Of a DNA stretch of 64,000 nt, positions 30,850 through 41,941 are shown piece after piece. Made by a program: the position numbers and the translations under genes. Below the pieces are notes generated by a model. That model made no database searches and was not told the origin of the DNA. It saw only the letters and a list, made by a program, of their open reading frames with translations. The stretch is from Zizania palustris (taxonomy: Eukaryota; Streptophyta; Magnoliopsida; Poales; Poaceae), in NCBI GenBank assembly GCA_019279435.1, contig JAAALK010000287.1:24862162-24926161 (forward strand). Reading direction: 5' to 3'. Within the stretch, counting starts at the first letter, position 1, and every line of letters begins with the position of its first letter.

Positions 30850-31422
30850 TCAGGCTGCTGGAGGAGCACACGCACGTGAAGAGCAGATCAACGACGACCC
30901 ATGGCGGGTCGGCGAAGAGTAGCAAGGGGTAGGTGTGCGAGAAGGAGAAAGGCCGAAACTAATAAACCTAACTAATTAGGTTATGATTTGATAATATGAT
31001 GCTGCAATAAACATTTGCTAATTATGAATTAATTAGGCCCATTAGATTTGTGTCGTCAATAATCGTTTGGTTCTGTAATTATTTTTATAACTAATTTATA
31101 TTTAGTCTTTCAAATTTAACACGAATTAGATTCAAGGAACGGAAGTACAAACGGTGACATCACCTGTATACGTCATCCCCTGACGTGAGCAGTATCAGGT
31201 CCTCCACGTATGACGTATGGTGTTGTCACTGGGTTGAGTCTGTTTGTAATTTCATATTGAAAATTTGTTGGGTTTGTCTATTTGATTGATAACTAGTTAG
31301 ATACATAACTTTATTTTATAACAAGGTTAGGCTATAAATGAGTAAGTGAAAAGTGCAATTTATTAGTCATCAGATCTAGGCCTTGATAGAAATCCAACAG
31401 TACAGGAGTCCGTAATAATTTA
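30850..31422. other. Spacer with an eroded MITE-like segment
   Basis: Sequence at about 30970-31140 (TTAGGTTATGATTTGATAAT, AAACATTTGCTAATTATG) is clearly related to the interior of the MITE at 31423-31766 and is probably an older, end-less copy. No gene is seen. Confidence 0.5.
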
Positions 31423-31766
31423 GGCCATGTTTGGTTTTTTAGTCCTAAATTTTAGTCCCGTCACATCGGATGTTTGGATGTTATTTTGGAGTATTAAATG
31501 TAGACTATTTATAAAACTCATTTCATAATTGGTGGATTATTCGCGAGACGAATCTAATGAGCCTAATTACGTCATGATTTGACAATGTGATGCTACAGTA
31601 AACATTTGCTAATCATGGATTAATTAGACTTAAAAAAATTATCTCGTGAATAATCCTCTAATTCTGTAATTATTTTTATAATCAGTTCAAGTTTAGTCCT
31701 TTAAATTGATGTACAAACATTCGATGTGACACGGACTAAACTTTAGTCCATAGAACCAAACACCCC
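31423..31766. mobile_element. PIF/Harbinger-type MITE (344 bp) with TTA target duplication
   Basis: Termini are GGCCATGTTTGGTT and AACCAAACACCCC (inverted), flanked by TTA at 31420-31422 and 31767-31769. The corresponding flank of UGT copy 4 reads AATTTAGCTAGTGAGAG without the element, with TTA once at 24336-24338. This paralogous empty site confirms both the ends and the 3-bp duplication. Confidence 0.92.
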
Positions 31767-31984
31767 TTAGCTAGTGAGAGATTTTATTACCGAATTACAA
31801 TTCTGAAAAGCAATAAACTATTTAAAAGATGAAATTTTTATTCAAATAAGCCATAATCTCCATCACACGAATCTCATTTTCAGTTCAACACATGAATCTC
31901 AAGGACGATACGGGAAACTCAGAAACATATTTTCCATCTGAATTGGAAACTTATTATTCTCATTTTTCGAACGGGGCAAAGCCA
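31767..31984 (-). other. Conserved 3' flank of UGT copy 5
   Basis: This block matches the flank of copy 4 most closely and contains the shared 3' UTR-like segment from about 31823. Confidence 0.65.
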
Positions 31985-33418
31985 TCATGCCACTGACTTG
32001 TCAAATGCGGCATCCATCTCGGAGAGCACGCGGGCAAACGCCGCGCGCGACGAGCCGCCGTCCTTCCAGGCCATGGCCGCGCCATGCTTGTATGCCTCCA
32101 CGCGCTCGCGAAGCTTCCTCCCGTGCTCCGACTCCATGACCAGCCTCACCTTCGCCTCCACCTCGTCGGCGGCCACTAGCCCTTCCAGCCACCCTTCCAT
32201 CTCCACGCCGGCGCTCATATCCTCCACCACGAGCACACTGTTGATCCTCTGCTCCGCGTACATCGGCCAGCACAACATTGGCACGCCGGCGGTGATCCCC
32301 TCCAGCACCGAGTTCCAGCCGCAGTGCGTCACGAACGCGCCGGTGGCCCGGTGGCGGAGGACCTCCGGTTGTGGCACCCAGTTATTGACGACGAGGCCGC
32401 GGCCCCTGGTTCTCGCCGAGAACCCTTCCGGCAGGAGAGCGTCGAGGGGCTGCGTGTTCGGTGCACGAACCACCCACAGGAAGCGGTGGCCGGACTTGTC
32501 CAGGCCGGCGGCGATCTCCCTCAGCTGCTGCTCCGGGTGGTCCCCTATGCCAGCGATGCTCCCAAAGCACAGGAACACGACGCTTCGGTCGGGCTGTCCG
32601 TCGAGCCACACGAGGCACTCGTGTCGGCTGCTCTCATCGACGGCGACGGCCTTGTCAACCAGTGGCCCCACGGTGTACACCGGGGGGAGCACCATGCCGT
32701 CGGGGAGGCTGCGGCGCAGATCGTCGTGGAGAGCTCCCAGCGCCCGCTCTTCCAGCGATACGAAGGTGTTGATGAGGATTCCGGCGAAGTCCGCCGTCGC
32801 GCGCGCTCGTTCAGCCATCAAGGCCTCCAGATCCTTGTCCAACTTCTGGTCCGCCGGTTGCCCGAATATGTCCGTCGCGTGAGAAGCCGGCATGGGTGGA
32901 ACGCCCAAGAACTCCACAAGAGTACCATCTCCTCCCAATGTCTTGTAACCTGCACGATGCGAACGAACCTGCAGGTCCACAGCTAGGGCGCCGGCGTCGG
33001 CCGGGTAGAAGTGGTAGACCGGTACCCCGAGCATCCTCGTGGCTTCAATGGCCAGATCGCACGACGTGTCGATGACGACGGCGTGGAGGCCCTGTACGGA
33101 GGAGAGGAAGTCGTGCAGGTGCGCGTTGCTCCGTCGCACGAGGTCGAAGTTGTTGATCAGTGGCTCGGTGATGTTGCCACGGAAAGCGAGCGACGGAGGT
33201 CGCGGGATGCGCGGGAGCACGTGGAAGGAGACAGAGGTCTTGGAGGACATGGCACGGCGTGCCACGGCGGTGAAGGCGGCGTCGTCTTCCCTTACGGACA
33301 GGTTGATGAGCGCGACGGCGACGTCGTAGCCGTGCTCCGTGAAGACGTCGGCGAGCTCCATCATGGGAGTGAAGTGGCCGACGAAGAGGCCGGGGTAGAG
33401 AACCACCGTCTTCTTCAT
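31985..33418 (-). CDS. UDP-glycosyltransferase, UGT88-like, copy 5 (intact)
   Basis: This 477-residue intronless family-1 glycosyltransferase has catalytic His15 in the canonical GHFTPM, the usual Asp in VVIDTS, FLCFGS at the domain junction and a PSPG box at 347-390 with HCGWNS and a final Gln. The conserved ATG at 33418 (MKKTVVLYPGLFV) is preferred. In-frame ATGs also exist at 33517 and 33502 and would add 33 or 28 residues, but the other copies have no homologous extension and it overlaps the leader region. Copies 5 and 4 form a subgroup (GQPADQKLDKDLEALM, MMELADVF, AVDLQV). It presumably glycosylates phenolic acceptors; the acceptor is unknown. Upstream, 33575-33712 shares the GGCTAAATAAGG repeat with the copy 2 promoter insertion. 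Confidence 0.93.
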   Translation of the reverse strand: MKKTVVLYPGLFVGHFTPMMELADVFTEHGYDVAVALINLSVREDDAAFTAVARRAMSSKTSVSFHVLPRIPRPPSLAFRGNITEPLINNFDLVRRSNAHLHDFLSSVQGLHAVVIDTSCDLAIEATRMLGVPVYHFYPADAGALAVDLQVRSHRAGYKTLGGDGTLVEFLGVPPMPASHATDIFGQPADQKLDKDLEALMAERARATADFAGILINTFVSLEERALGALHDDLRRSLPDGMVLPPVYTVGPLVDKAVAVDESSRHECLVWLDGQPDRSVVFLCFGSIAGIGDHPEQQLREIAAGLDKSGHRFLWVVRAPNTQPLDALLPEGFSARTRGRGLVVNNWVPQPEVLRHRATGAFVTHCGWNSVLEGITAGVPMLCWPMYAEQRINSVLVVEDMSAGVEMEGWLEGLVAADEVEAKVRLVMESEHGRKLRERVEAYKHGAAMAWKDGGSSRAAFARVLSEMDAAFDKSVA

Positions 33419-33574
33419 GGCAATTGGCAAACGCAAGGGAATGGAAGGGAAGGGATAGCTAGTCTCTCTGTTGCTCTGCCCGGAAATCTTTCTAAGTTCC
33501 ATTTTAAGCCGGCACATTTCATGTTCTCATCCACCTGCAGGATTAGCTGCACTAAGAGGCAGCTAAATTTACGA

Positions 33575-33712
33575 TTTTAGCCGGCTAAATAAGGTTATTA
33601 GCGGAATAATTCGTTTAGCGTTAAATAGTGCTTCACTTAGCCCCGGACCTCCTGAAAAGCTATAGCCGGCTAAATAGCCGCTATTAGCCGGCTATTTAAA
33701 ACATTGATTTTA
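33575..33712. repeat. GGCTAAATAAGG repeat upstream of UGT copy 5
   Basis: The stretch contains GGCTAAATAAGGTTATTAGC, TTTAGCGTTAAATAGTGCTT and ATAGCCGGCTA, and closes with GGCTATTTAAAACATTG. It matches the inner part of the insertion at 12352-12706. It is probably one small repeat family found at two UGT promoters. Confidence 0.55.
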
Positions 33713-34119
33713 CCACGATAGTTTAGTTTGCGTAAGTTGTAAAGTGTAGGCCTGGTACAGTTTTTGGAAGGGAAATTTCTAAAAATGCCATTAAATATAT
33801 TAAGACTGACCTAAGTAGCTATAAAATAACTCTATTTTTTTTAAAAAAAAATATTAGTTTTGTATGCTGCAAACAGCTATAAAAACTTTTAAAAATTTAA
33901 AAGGCGTCGATTAGTTTCATATGCTCTAAATAGCTATAAAAATCGTAAATTTCCAAAAAAAAAATGTAGATCATATCCATCGTCGGCTAATGTTCAACGT
34001 GATGCCACTGCAATGTCCTGAATCGTACGAAAGCTACCATTAATTCTAGCTGTACGTGGTTGACTACGGTACTGAAAATTGTGGTCCCTTGAGTCCAAAT
34101 CTGTGACGGATGAATAGTT
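33713..34119. other. Spacer, AT-rich
   Basis: The phrase TTTGTATGCTGCAAACAGCTATAAAAACTTTTAA near 33857 resembles the upstream blocks of UGT copies 1-3. No gene is seen. Confidence 0.4.
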
Positions 34120-35406
34120 CGTTCGGGATTTTTTTAATAACATTTTTCAAAATAAATTTTGAAACATGATATACGATTTTAAAAATTGCAAATCTAGACA
34201 GACCTGTCGGTACACCATCGGCAGAATTAGGCCACGTCATCCTAATTTGGCCAAACATTGTTGCGGGGCCTGACAAATTTTAGCACTTGATTGGCCAAAC
34301 TAGGCCACGTGGCCTAGATCGGCACATGGTATGCTGATCTAGATCAAATCAAATATAATGCACTCCGCATCATGGTATAATAAGCCTATCTAACTCGGTT
34401 TGCAATTGAGTCCTATGGTGAGCACCTTTTTAATGAACTTAATAATATGTCAAAGTATTGGACATGTTTTATTTAGATAAACAGTATACAACATGAAAGG
34501 ATACAATGGCCAGAGATGTCGGACGGAACCGATGAAGCCTCAAACTACCACACCCATATCACATCAATCTAAGAGATCAAACTTATACAGCCTTAGACCT
34601 AGCTAATATATCGAGATAAACTGGCGATCGTACTATTTCAACCAGTTCTTCAAGAGATCAAATCGATGCAACCATGAAGGCATTGACCTAATCGATGCGA
34701 TCGTCGGGGGTGACGGGACTCACCTCTTTACCGGAGATCGGAATGATGCAGCCTAGCTCCGAGTGTCGAATCCCGCCGGGATTAACCTTGAGAATCAAAG
34801 GGTGGCGATGTGTCGAGTAGTTGTTTGATAGAGATGTGTGTTTAACCTAACTAAATGGTACATATTTATAGTTCGGAGACTTGATGTTCAGGTATCTTAT
34901 CCTAACCGATTCTAAATAATCTTTATCTTCTTATCTTTTTTATCCCCATCGCCTCTTCCTATCTGGTCGTGTATGCGTCATGGACGAGCTTCTAGTGGGT
35001 CCTGGACTCTACCAAATCTTACCGTCAACAACATTACGACGAGCAATCCTTAGCAAAAAAAAAGCTACAAATTTGCTTCCCATGGGAGGCGAACCCACAA
35101 CTAGAGAGTTTAGAGCTTTGCTCTTAGCCAACTAAACTAGATAAACTCATTATACCATGTTGTAGAGTACATTGTATTTGATTTGGCCTATATCAATTGA
35201 CTATGTGCCAATATAGGCCACATGTCAAATTCCGACACACGGTTGGCCGAACTAGTTCACATGGCCTAGTTCGGCCAATTAAGTAGCGAAATTTGGTCAC
35301 GTGGCCTAGTTCGGCTAATCACCTACCGATGTAAGATTATTTTTGCAATTTTTAAAATTTGTATACCAAATTTGATTTTTTTATATAAAAAAAAAATCGT
35401 CCGTTC
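34120..35406. mobile_element. Inverted-repeat element with an LTR fragment nested inside
   Basis: The left arm (about 34120-34400) and the right arm (about 35040-35406) are inverted repeats: CGTTCGGGATTTTTTTAATA faces its relative in AAAAATCGTCCGTTCGG, and AGGCCACGTGGCCTAG faces TGGTCACGTGGCCTAG. The arms are several hundred bases long, as in foldback or Mutator-like elements. The middle (about 34460-35030) is a reverse-oriented piece of LTR family A. No transposase is seen and the target duplication was not resolved. Confidence 0.6.
34460..35030 (-). mobile_element. LTR family A fragment, reverse orientation
   Basis: The segment ends CTTACCGTCAACA, the complement of the TGTTGATGCC start of the LTR at 230. 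It shares the same order of landmarks: GTATACAACATG, the Ser/Arg-like GATGGCGATG block, and the complement of the TATA-like segment (CATATTTATAG). It is more diverged than the other copies and lacks the LTR 3' end. Confidence 0.6.
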
Positions 35407-37965
35407 GGTGCCTAGAGAATGTCGTTCACTCCATCGTGTGTCCACATGCGTGATACTGGTTCGGTGTTAATTGCTCCTACGAAATGATGTTCGCTTCGTT
35501 CCAACTCTGTGAGATCAATCGTACTGAATAGTTCGATGTCGGATCATTAGTAATGTTCAGGCTAACTATTCTAAATTAATAGCATCCAAGGTTTGCGACC
35601 ACCCTAGCTAGCTACTTATTAAATCCCTAAATCCTCGTATATTAAGCTCATTAAAATTTCACTGTATATTAAAAATATTATGAACCATTGATTAATTTAT
35701 TTTGATCTAATGATTAAAATTAAAGACGATTGTTTTTATTTTTACGTGCTAAAAATCTGGTGCCAGGATTTCACTGGTGCTAACTAGAAGGTATCTAACG
35801 GTTCGGAACGATTAACAAAAAATAGGACGTATTAAGGTCACGTTGGGATGATTTTACTTATTTTTAGGAACTAAAATTTACTTATTTTAGTATGTACTAA
35901 AGTTTAGTTCTCTTGTTTAGATGCAGAGACTAAACATCATTTAATGAAAGGTTCATAAATGATGATAGAGTTTGTATGACACTTTTAGTCCCAATAAGCA
36001 ACATCCAATGGACTAAACTTTAGAATAGATCTAATAAGCAATCTTATTTGAGATTTTAGGTACTAAATGAGACTAAACTTTAGTCCGGTACCTAATTCAA
36101 ACCGTGCTCAACCACCTGATCTAGCTACTAGCTACTACTGATGGCAATAGGCACTAATACTCCGTACTTAATGATGAATTCACTTATTAGAAGAAGGTAG
36201 GTCGGTGAGCCTAACAATTTTTTGTTCTCATAAACTCAAACTAGTTTATGAGTTGATGGTTATACATCTCTACTCTTCAATCCATCGAAGATGAAAGTGT
36301 CGGGGACAAGGGCGTAGATGAAAACGGAGCAGAAACGAACGGAATTGAGTGCTACTATATTCGTTTTTGTATTTTTTTCACGGAAACGAAAACGAATACG
36401 GATATCTCAGAAACAGATATGAAAACAGATATCATCGGAAACAAATACGGACCGAATAAAGAGCGGATACGAATACAGAACGAAATATCTATCAGAATTA
36501 TAAAAAGGGAAAATTACTCGCATACCATTATAATTTTCAGAAATTGTCTATATGCCATTGTCAGTGACTGTGGCGGCCCCTATCTGTCAGTGACACACCA
36601 ATGGCATATTGGCAAACCGTAAAAATTGTAATGGCACGGAAAAAATTAACCTTTATAAAAAACCCTTAATATATGAAAAAAGTATGATAAACAAACAAAA
36701 AGGTTCAATTTACACGCATATTAATAAATGATAAATACATATAATAAAGTAAAAACAAGTTTTATTTTAGTTGTAATGAATATATATTGTTTATTTTTAG
36801 AAAATAATTATATATTCATTTAAATTAAATTGTTTAATATTTTATGAATAGAATATAGTTTAAATTTTATAAAATGTGAAAAAGTAAAAGCTAATATCCT
36901 ATACAATGCACTAAAAACTGTGAAAACGGAAACTTTTTGTTTTTTTATGCGGAATATTCCGTTTTTTTTGTCAAAAATCGCTAGAAATCGTTGTTCCGTT
37001 TTCCATTTCCGCTTAAAAAATTCTGTTTTTGTTTTCGCTCGAGGATTTTACGTATCTGTTTTCGCACAACTCTCTTTTTACCGTTTTTTCCAGAACGCTC
37101 CGTTTTCATTGAGAGATTTGCTATTTTGACACTCCAAAGAATTTGTTTCGCATTTTTGATATCTGGACTCATTTTCATTGACTCAGATAATTCTATATAT
37201 CAGACTCAGAAGTATTATTATAAATAAAGTGCACATTTAAAGTGTCAAAATATCAATTTTCCGTTTTCTATCCCATCCCAGGCGTACACGACCGACGGGC
37301 TCGCCGGAGCGCGGCGAACCGGCGACACGGGTCAAAACCCGTGGTCTCCGACCGCATATTCGCGTGGATCCGATCCATCCCCGCGGCTCGGCAGCCAAAA
37401 CCACCGGCACCGCCAAATTTAAAGCCACAGCCTGTGTGTGATACCGCAACATATAAAAAATATCTGTAAAGTTGTAAGCTATATAAAACAGTACTAACTA
37501 TAGCCTGCGCATCCTAGGTTTTTTAAAAAAATTCGAGGAACTGTTTTTATCGGTTGATAAAAAATATATAGAAAAATAAATAAAATAAAATAAAATATCT
37601 AATTTAATTGAAACATTTTGGTACGACGAAACAAACATCTATTGAAAGGTAATAACAAGTGTGTCGCATCTAGTTGTTTCTTGATATTGCAAACAATATC
37701 GCCCAAACGTTCATTTGTTGTGAGAGGTATATATAGGTGTTACCGGATCTGATAATAACTTTAATGTTGAGCGTGCTAAAAAAAAAGTAGTATTGTGATA
37801 GATAACCTCACATCCCTGACACATGACTTTTAATTAAAATCAGGTCTTTACCGAATAAGTTATATTTGAGAAATAATCCTGAAAGTTGAATAATGGGACT
37901 GAGTAGTCGGCGCCGTATCTCTTTTTCGCCAGACTAGTCGGTACATGTCACAGAGCGTGCGTTTG
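35407..37965. other. Intergenic with MITE-like remnants
   Basis: The stretch about 35835-36110 has opposed ACTAAAGTTTAGT-like motifs and looks like an eroded MITE. The stretch 36300-36480 holds runs of ACGAAAACGAATACGGATAT, similar in style to 10200-10370. The stretch 36510-36640 repeats 27320-27440. A GC-rich patch at 37270-37440 has no recognisable coding content. No gene is supported. Confidence 0.45.
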
Positions 37966-38412
37966 GTTCTGTTTTTGAAATCTACTTCTGCTGTGAAAAA
38001 ACATAATCTGAATCAAACGGGTTTATCAAAATTGTTTCTGTTCTAAAAAACAGTTTTTTCTAGTACAAATTTGGATGCAGTTTGGACCTTATTTTTCTGA
38101 TTTTTAGTACATATTAAATAACATGAATTCAAGGTGTTTTTATTGATCTAATATTATTATGGTTTGTATTGCATTGCACAATTTCATTAGATAATATGTG
38201 TTTGTCGGTTACTTTATGAGATAAACTATGCATTTTTTATTTATCTAATATATTTTCCAATTATTTATTATATCAATGGAGAGTGTTTTCTATTTGTATA
38301 AAAATATTATAATGATGAAAATTATGTAAGTTATAAAAATTGATCGTTAAAATTTTTTCAGAGCTATCTTCAACCAAATCGCTTTTTCACACGGCCGAAC
38401 CAAACGCAACCC
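37966..38412. mobile_element. MITE-like element upstream of the first EF-hand gene
   Basis: Ends TGCGTTTGGTTCTG and CGAACCAAACGCAAC are inverted repeats enclosing AT-rich sequence of about 445 bp. The GTTTGGTT terminus is like that of PIF/Harbinger or hAT MITEs. The target duplication could not be fixed. The element ends about 110 bp before the TATA box of the gene. Confidence 0.55.
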
Positions 38413-38524
38413 TGAATAAACTGCGGAAACACGTAGTGGAGCAGTGGTCGTAGCAACTCCGCCGCCGTCCGCCGACCTGCAAAACCAGCTGCTACGTGCT
38501 CCGATCGCTCGGCTCATGGGCCTC

Positions 38525-38530
38525 TATAAA
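38525..38530 (+). promoter_or_regulatory. TATA box of EF-hand gene 1
   Basis: CTATAAATT lies 112 bp upstream of the ATG at 38637, at a spacing that would give a leader of about 80 bases. Confidence 0.65.
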
Positions 38531-38636
38531 TTGCATTCGCCAGCTTGCCACTTTCTCACAAACCATCGATCGCCAGCTAAAAACTTCCTCCGATCCGATA
38601 GACGATAGTTGAGAAGGTGTTTCAAGAATCGTCGCC

Positions 38637-39050
38637 ATGAGTGTGGAGATCCTGGACGGCAAGACGATCCGGAGCTTCGTGGAGGACGAGGGCGCCTTCA
38701 ACTCCTCCGTGGACGGCCGCTTCGCCGCGCTCGACACCAACCGCGACGGCCTGCTGTCGTACGCGGAGATGGCGAACGAGCTGATGAGCCTCCGTGTCCT
38801 GGACAAGCACTTCGGCGTGGACGAGGCCGCCATGGCCCCCGACGAGCTCGTCGAGCTGTACCGCGGCCTCTTCGCGCGCTTCGACCGCGACGGCAGCGGC
38901 GCAGTCGACCTGGAGGAGTTCCGGGCCGAGATGAAGGAGGTGATGCTCGCCGTCGCCAATGGCATCGGCTTCCTGCCGGTGCAGATGGTGGTCGAGGAAG
39001 GCAGCTTCCTCAAGGTGGCCGTCGACAGGGAGCTGGCCAAAGCTGCTTAG
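38637..39050 (+). CDS. Small EF-hand calcium-binding protein, copy 1
   Basis: This intronless gene encodes 137 residues. Two canonical EF-hand loops are visible: residues 33-44 (DTNRDGLLSYAE) and 83-94 (DRDGSGAVDLEE), each with Asp at positions 1 and 3, Gly at 6 and Glu at 12. It is expected to bind two calcium ions and act as a sensor or buffer in cytosol or nucleus; the target is unknown. The helix-linker region 45-70 is acidic, and the C-terminus (GIGFLPVQMVVEEGSFLKVA) is hydrophobic and unlike calmodulin. No signal peptide or N-myristoylation glycine is seen. The start is the first ATG after a TATA box and a leader without upstream ATG in frame. Copy 2 lies about 4 kb downstream in the same orientation and differs at only 9 residues. 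Confidence 0.92.
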   Translation: MSVEILDGKTIRSFVEDEGAFNSSVDGRFAALDTNRDGLLSYAEMANELMSLRVLDKHFGVDEAAMAPDELVELYRGLFARFDRDGSGAVDLEEFRAEMKEVMLAVANGIGFLPVQMVVEEGSFLKVAVDRELAKAA

Positions 39051-40101
39051 TCGCCTGATGATGAACCGCCGACCAAATTAATTTAATTTTCACACGCCGA
39101 CGATTTTAAAATCACTATCGCTTTTCTTAATTCCATGGTTGCTTGCTTGCATATTCCTTCGCATCTGCATGTATGGCAGAATGTCACCATGTAATTCACA
39201 AACATTACAAGCCAGTTTTGATCAAAAAAAGCTAGTCAAGATCATGCTCACTGTGATGTTAGTGTGGATCAATTTTTAGATTAGTTTGAACGTCAACACA
39301 GGGTAGACCGATTTTCATGTTCACTTTAGGCATTAATTCAGGGTAGGAAAAACTTCTTCAAGGTTTGTTTAATTTGGATGAGATTAGTATCTGCATGGCA
39401 AAGGAATGCTAACGATAGTTCCAATGCTAAACATCAATCCGCGTCTCAAAATACATTTATGTATTTGGTATATACGATTCCAAATCCTAAGGGGTCTTTC
39501 AGAACACACAAGAATTTTACGGGAATTATACTAAATCTTTTGAAATTCCGTTGAAAAAACTCTATTCCAAATTGTTCCATGCCACATAAAAACTATTACT
39601 AGATATAACTATCTTAATGCATAGACTATTAATTTAATATGATAATCCAATATCACTTCACTCCCATAATGCTTATGTTGTGTAGAAACTAAGTCCCATG
39701 CAAAGTCTAATTAATTTTGTTATCCTTAAAAAAATGTAGCATGATGCTATTATTCAACAATATGAATATTGTTACTGCCTTATTGAGATTTTGCTTTGAA
39801 GTTTCTGCTACTGGACGTTGAACGTCTCTTGGTGAATCAAATTGTTGACTTTCCTAAAAGAAATTATTGGTAGAAGTGTTAGTTACTAGAATGTCAGCTC
39901 ATATGTGCCTTCCGATCTTGAACGAGATCATCGCTGACTAAATTCGAAACAAGAGAACTGAACGATTATGACCTAACCTGGCAATGGTAGACATGCAGCA
40001 CGTTCCTAACTCGGCTAATCAATCCACGGAAACGAGAAATCACATCACGAGTGAAGAATGTCTCAAGTCACAACATCAGATCAATCTTCCTCGGTCATAA
40101 G
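39051..40101. other. 3' flank of EF-hand gene 1 and spacer
   Basis: The 3' UTR probably runs to about 39240. The remainder is AT-rich without a recognised gene or repeat. Confidence 0.5.
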
Positions 40102-40369
40102 GAGTTGTTTGGATCAAGGGGCTAAAGCAAAAAAAGATAAAATTTTGTCACTTTAGAGGCTAAAAATCCAAACAGCAAAGTTAAAATGAGGCTAAATTTT
40201 TTAGTCCATTAGCCTCCAAGGAGAAACTTCGAAGAGCTAAAATGCTTTCTTTTCATCCATCATAAATGTTTTAACCATTTTTTTAGTCCTTAGATCCAAA
40301 CAAGGGTGACTAAAATTTTAGCCCCTATTTTAGTCATTTTGCTTTAGCCCTTTAGATCTAAACAGACTC
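40102..40369. mobile_element. MITE-like element with GTTTGGATC/GATCTAAAC ends
   Basis: GAGTTGTTTGGATCAAGGGG at the left faces CCCTTTAGATCTAAACAGACTC at the right, and several CTAAAATTTTAG-like motifs lie inside. It belongs with the degraded segment at 6830-7095. Exact target duplication not found. Confidence 0.55.
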
Positions 40370-40372
40370 GAA

Positions 40373-40923
40373 GGGCATTCCCAACCCAGAAACTATCTAG
40401 TAGTTTCTATACATGTCATATCACTAAGAAACTACTCATAGAAACTTTATCTTACAATACATGATTTCTTGTTTCTATTTATTTTTCCCTCTTTTGCCCA
40501 ATTATAAATAAGTGGACTCGTCTATAAAAACTACTACACTCTCCCAATGCAAATAGAATAGTTTTTTTATTCTTAGTATTAGTGATAGAAACCATATCTT
40601 ACATGCGAAATCATTTTCTCTATATTTCTCCTCTCTTCTCATTAACTCTAATGTCACATCAAATTTTTGCCTCAGTGTATTTAATACCATGGAAACCATC
40701 CTAGGCACTGGCTGGGTTTTGGACAGTGGCGAAGCCACGTTATGGCGTCGGGGTCAGCCGACCCCGATGACTTCGTCGTAGCGTATTGTACCTATGTTTT
40801 TTTACCAGCTAAGGCCCCAGCAAAAATGCATGATATTATATTTTTCCAACCTAAATTAGTACCATGAATTTTAGCGGACCCAGTGACAAATTATCTTAGC
40901 TTCGCCCCGGTTTTGGATGCCCT
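40373..40923. mobile_element. MITE with AGGGCAT/ATGCCCT ends, interrupted by a hAT MITE
   Basis: The left end GGGCATTCCCAACCCAG is inverted in the right end CTGGG...TTTTGGATGCCC, once the nested element at 40723-40908 is set aside. The interior is AT-rich with GAAACTA/TAGTTTC motifs. The target duplication is unclear. Confidence 0.65.
40723..40908. mobile_element. hAT-type MITE (186 bp) with 8-bp target duplication
   Basis: The element starts ACAGTGGCGAAGCCACG and ends TTAGCTTCGCCCC. It is flanked by GGTTTTGG at 40715-40722 and 40909-40916, a perfect 8-bp duplication. CAGTGGCGAAGCC-type termini with 8-bp duplications mark hAT elements. It lies within the right terminus of another MITE. Confidence 0.85.
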
Positions 40924-41512
40924 AAGGCATGCAATATAATCGAATTCATGCCCATGGAATGCAACCTCTCCCAAATCCATTGGCTACCAAATCTCATCGA
41001 TCCAAGCATGCATATTATATTCAATTAAATCCCCCGGCCCGGCACGTCTTTTTTCGTAGCTTTGTTCTCACTGCTTAACTACTATGCCTAGCACAACTCA
41101 CATGCAATAAAATACGTATCACTTGATAACTTGGCATGCAATTGTGCTTTGATCTTCTTCTTTTTTCAACTGTGCTGCACGCTGCACCACTCTATGAATA
41201 TATATAATGAAGTTTCGATAGAAACCTCCTTGACAACTTATCGCGATATCTGTCATTAAGATTGACAGGACAGCTGATCAATTATATATTGCGAGGAGGA
41301 TCGAAATTGCGGTCAACTATATATCTAGAATGTCAGATTTCAAAGTCGTGCAAGAGACTCTTCAGTCATATTTTAGGCATCGCGATTGAAACTGAGATGC
41401 AAACACTACCAGAATCCAGCAGCAGATTCCAACTGCATGCATGCGACTGGATCTAAAGTCACGAGTAAAATTGTCAATTTAATATTTCAGAGTTTAAAAC
41501 CGAACACATTAA
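40924..41512. other. Spacer, no gene seen
   Basis: AT-rich sequence without convincing open frames or repeat ends. Confidence 0.5.
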
Positions 41513-41941
41513 GGGTGCATTTGGTTTGGCTTTTGGAAGCAGTTTTTGTTTCGCCAAAAGCCAACCAAAGGATCTATTCTAAGTCATCAGCTTTTAGTAA
41601 ATGCAACTTTTGGTACAGTGAAATTGTGGAAGCTTCTTCAGACTTATTTTCTGTGGCTTTTGGCTTCTGGCTTTGTAATCGTACAAAATTTCATAAATTG
41701 ACACTTTAAATTTTAGAAAACCATATAAAATTCCATAAATTGACATTTCAAATTTCATACAACAATACAAAATTTCATAAATTGAATTTTTACACAGCTC
41801 ACAGCTCAAAGCAGCTTCTCCACAGTCATTTCAGTCAAACGGCTTTCATCTTTCTCACAGCTGACATCCCACAGCAGTTTTTTCATAGCCCACAGTCCAC
41901 AACAGCTTTTTTCCACAGCCACAACTCAACTAAACACACCC
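41513..41941. mobile_element. PIF/Harbinger-type MITE (429 bp) with TAA target duplication
   Basis: Starts GGGTGCATTTGGTTTGG and ends CAACTAAACACACCC, flanked by TAA at 41510-41512 and 41942-41944. The interior has GCTTTTGGAAGCAG on the left and several ACAGC motifs on the right. The same GCTTTTGGAAGCAG sequence marks the terminus at 63490 near the right edge of the window. Confidence 0.85.
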
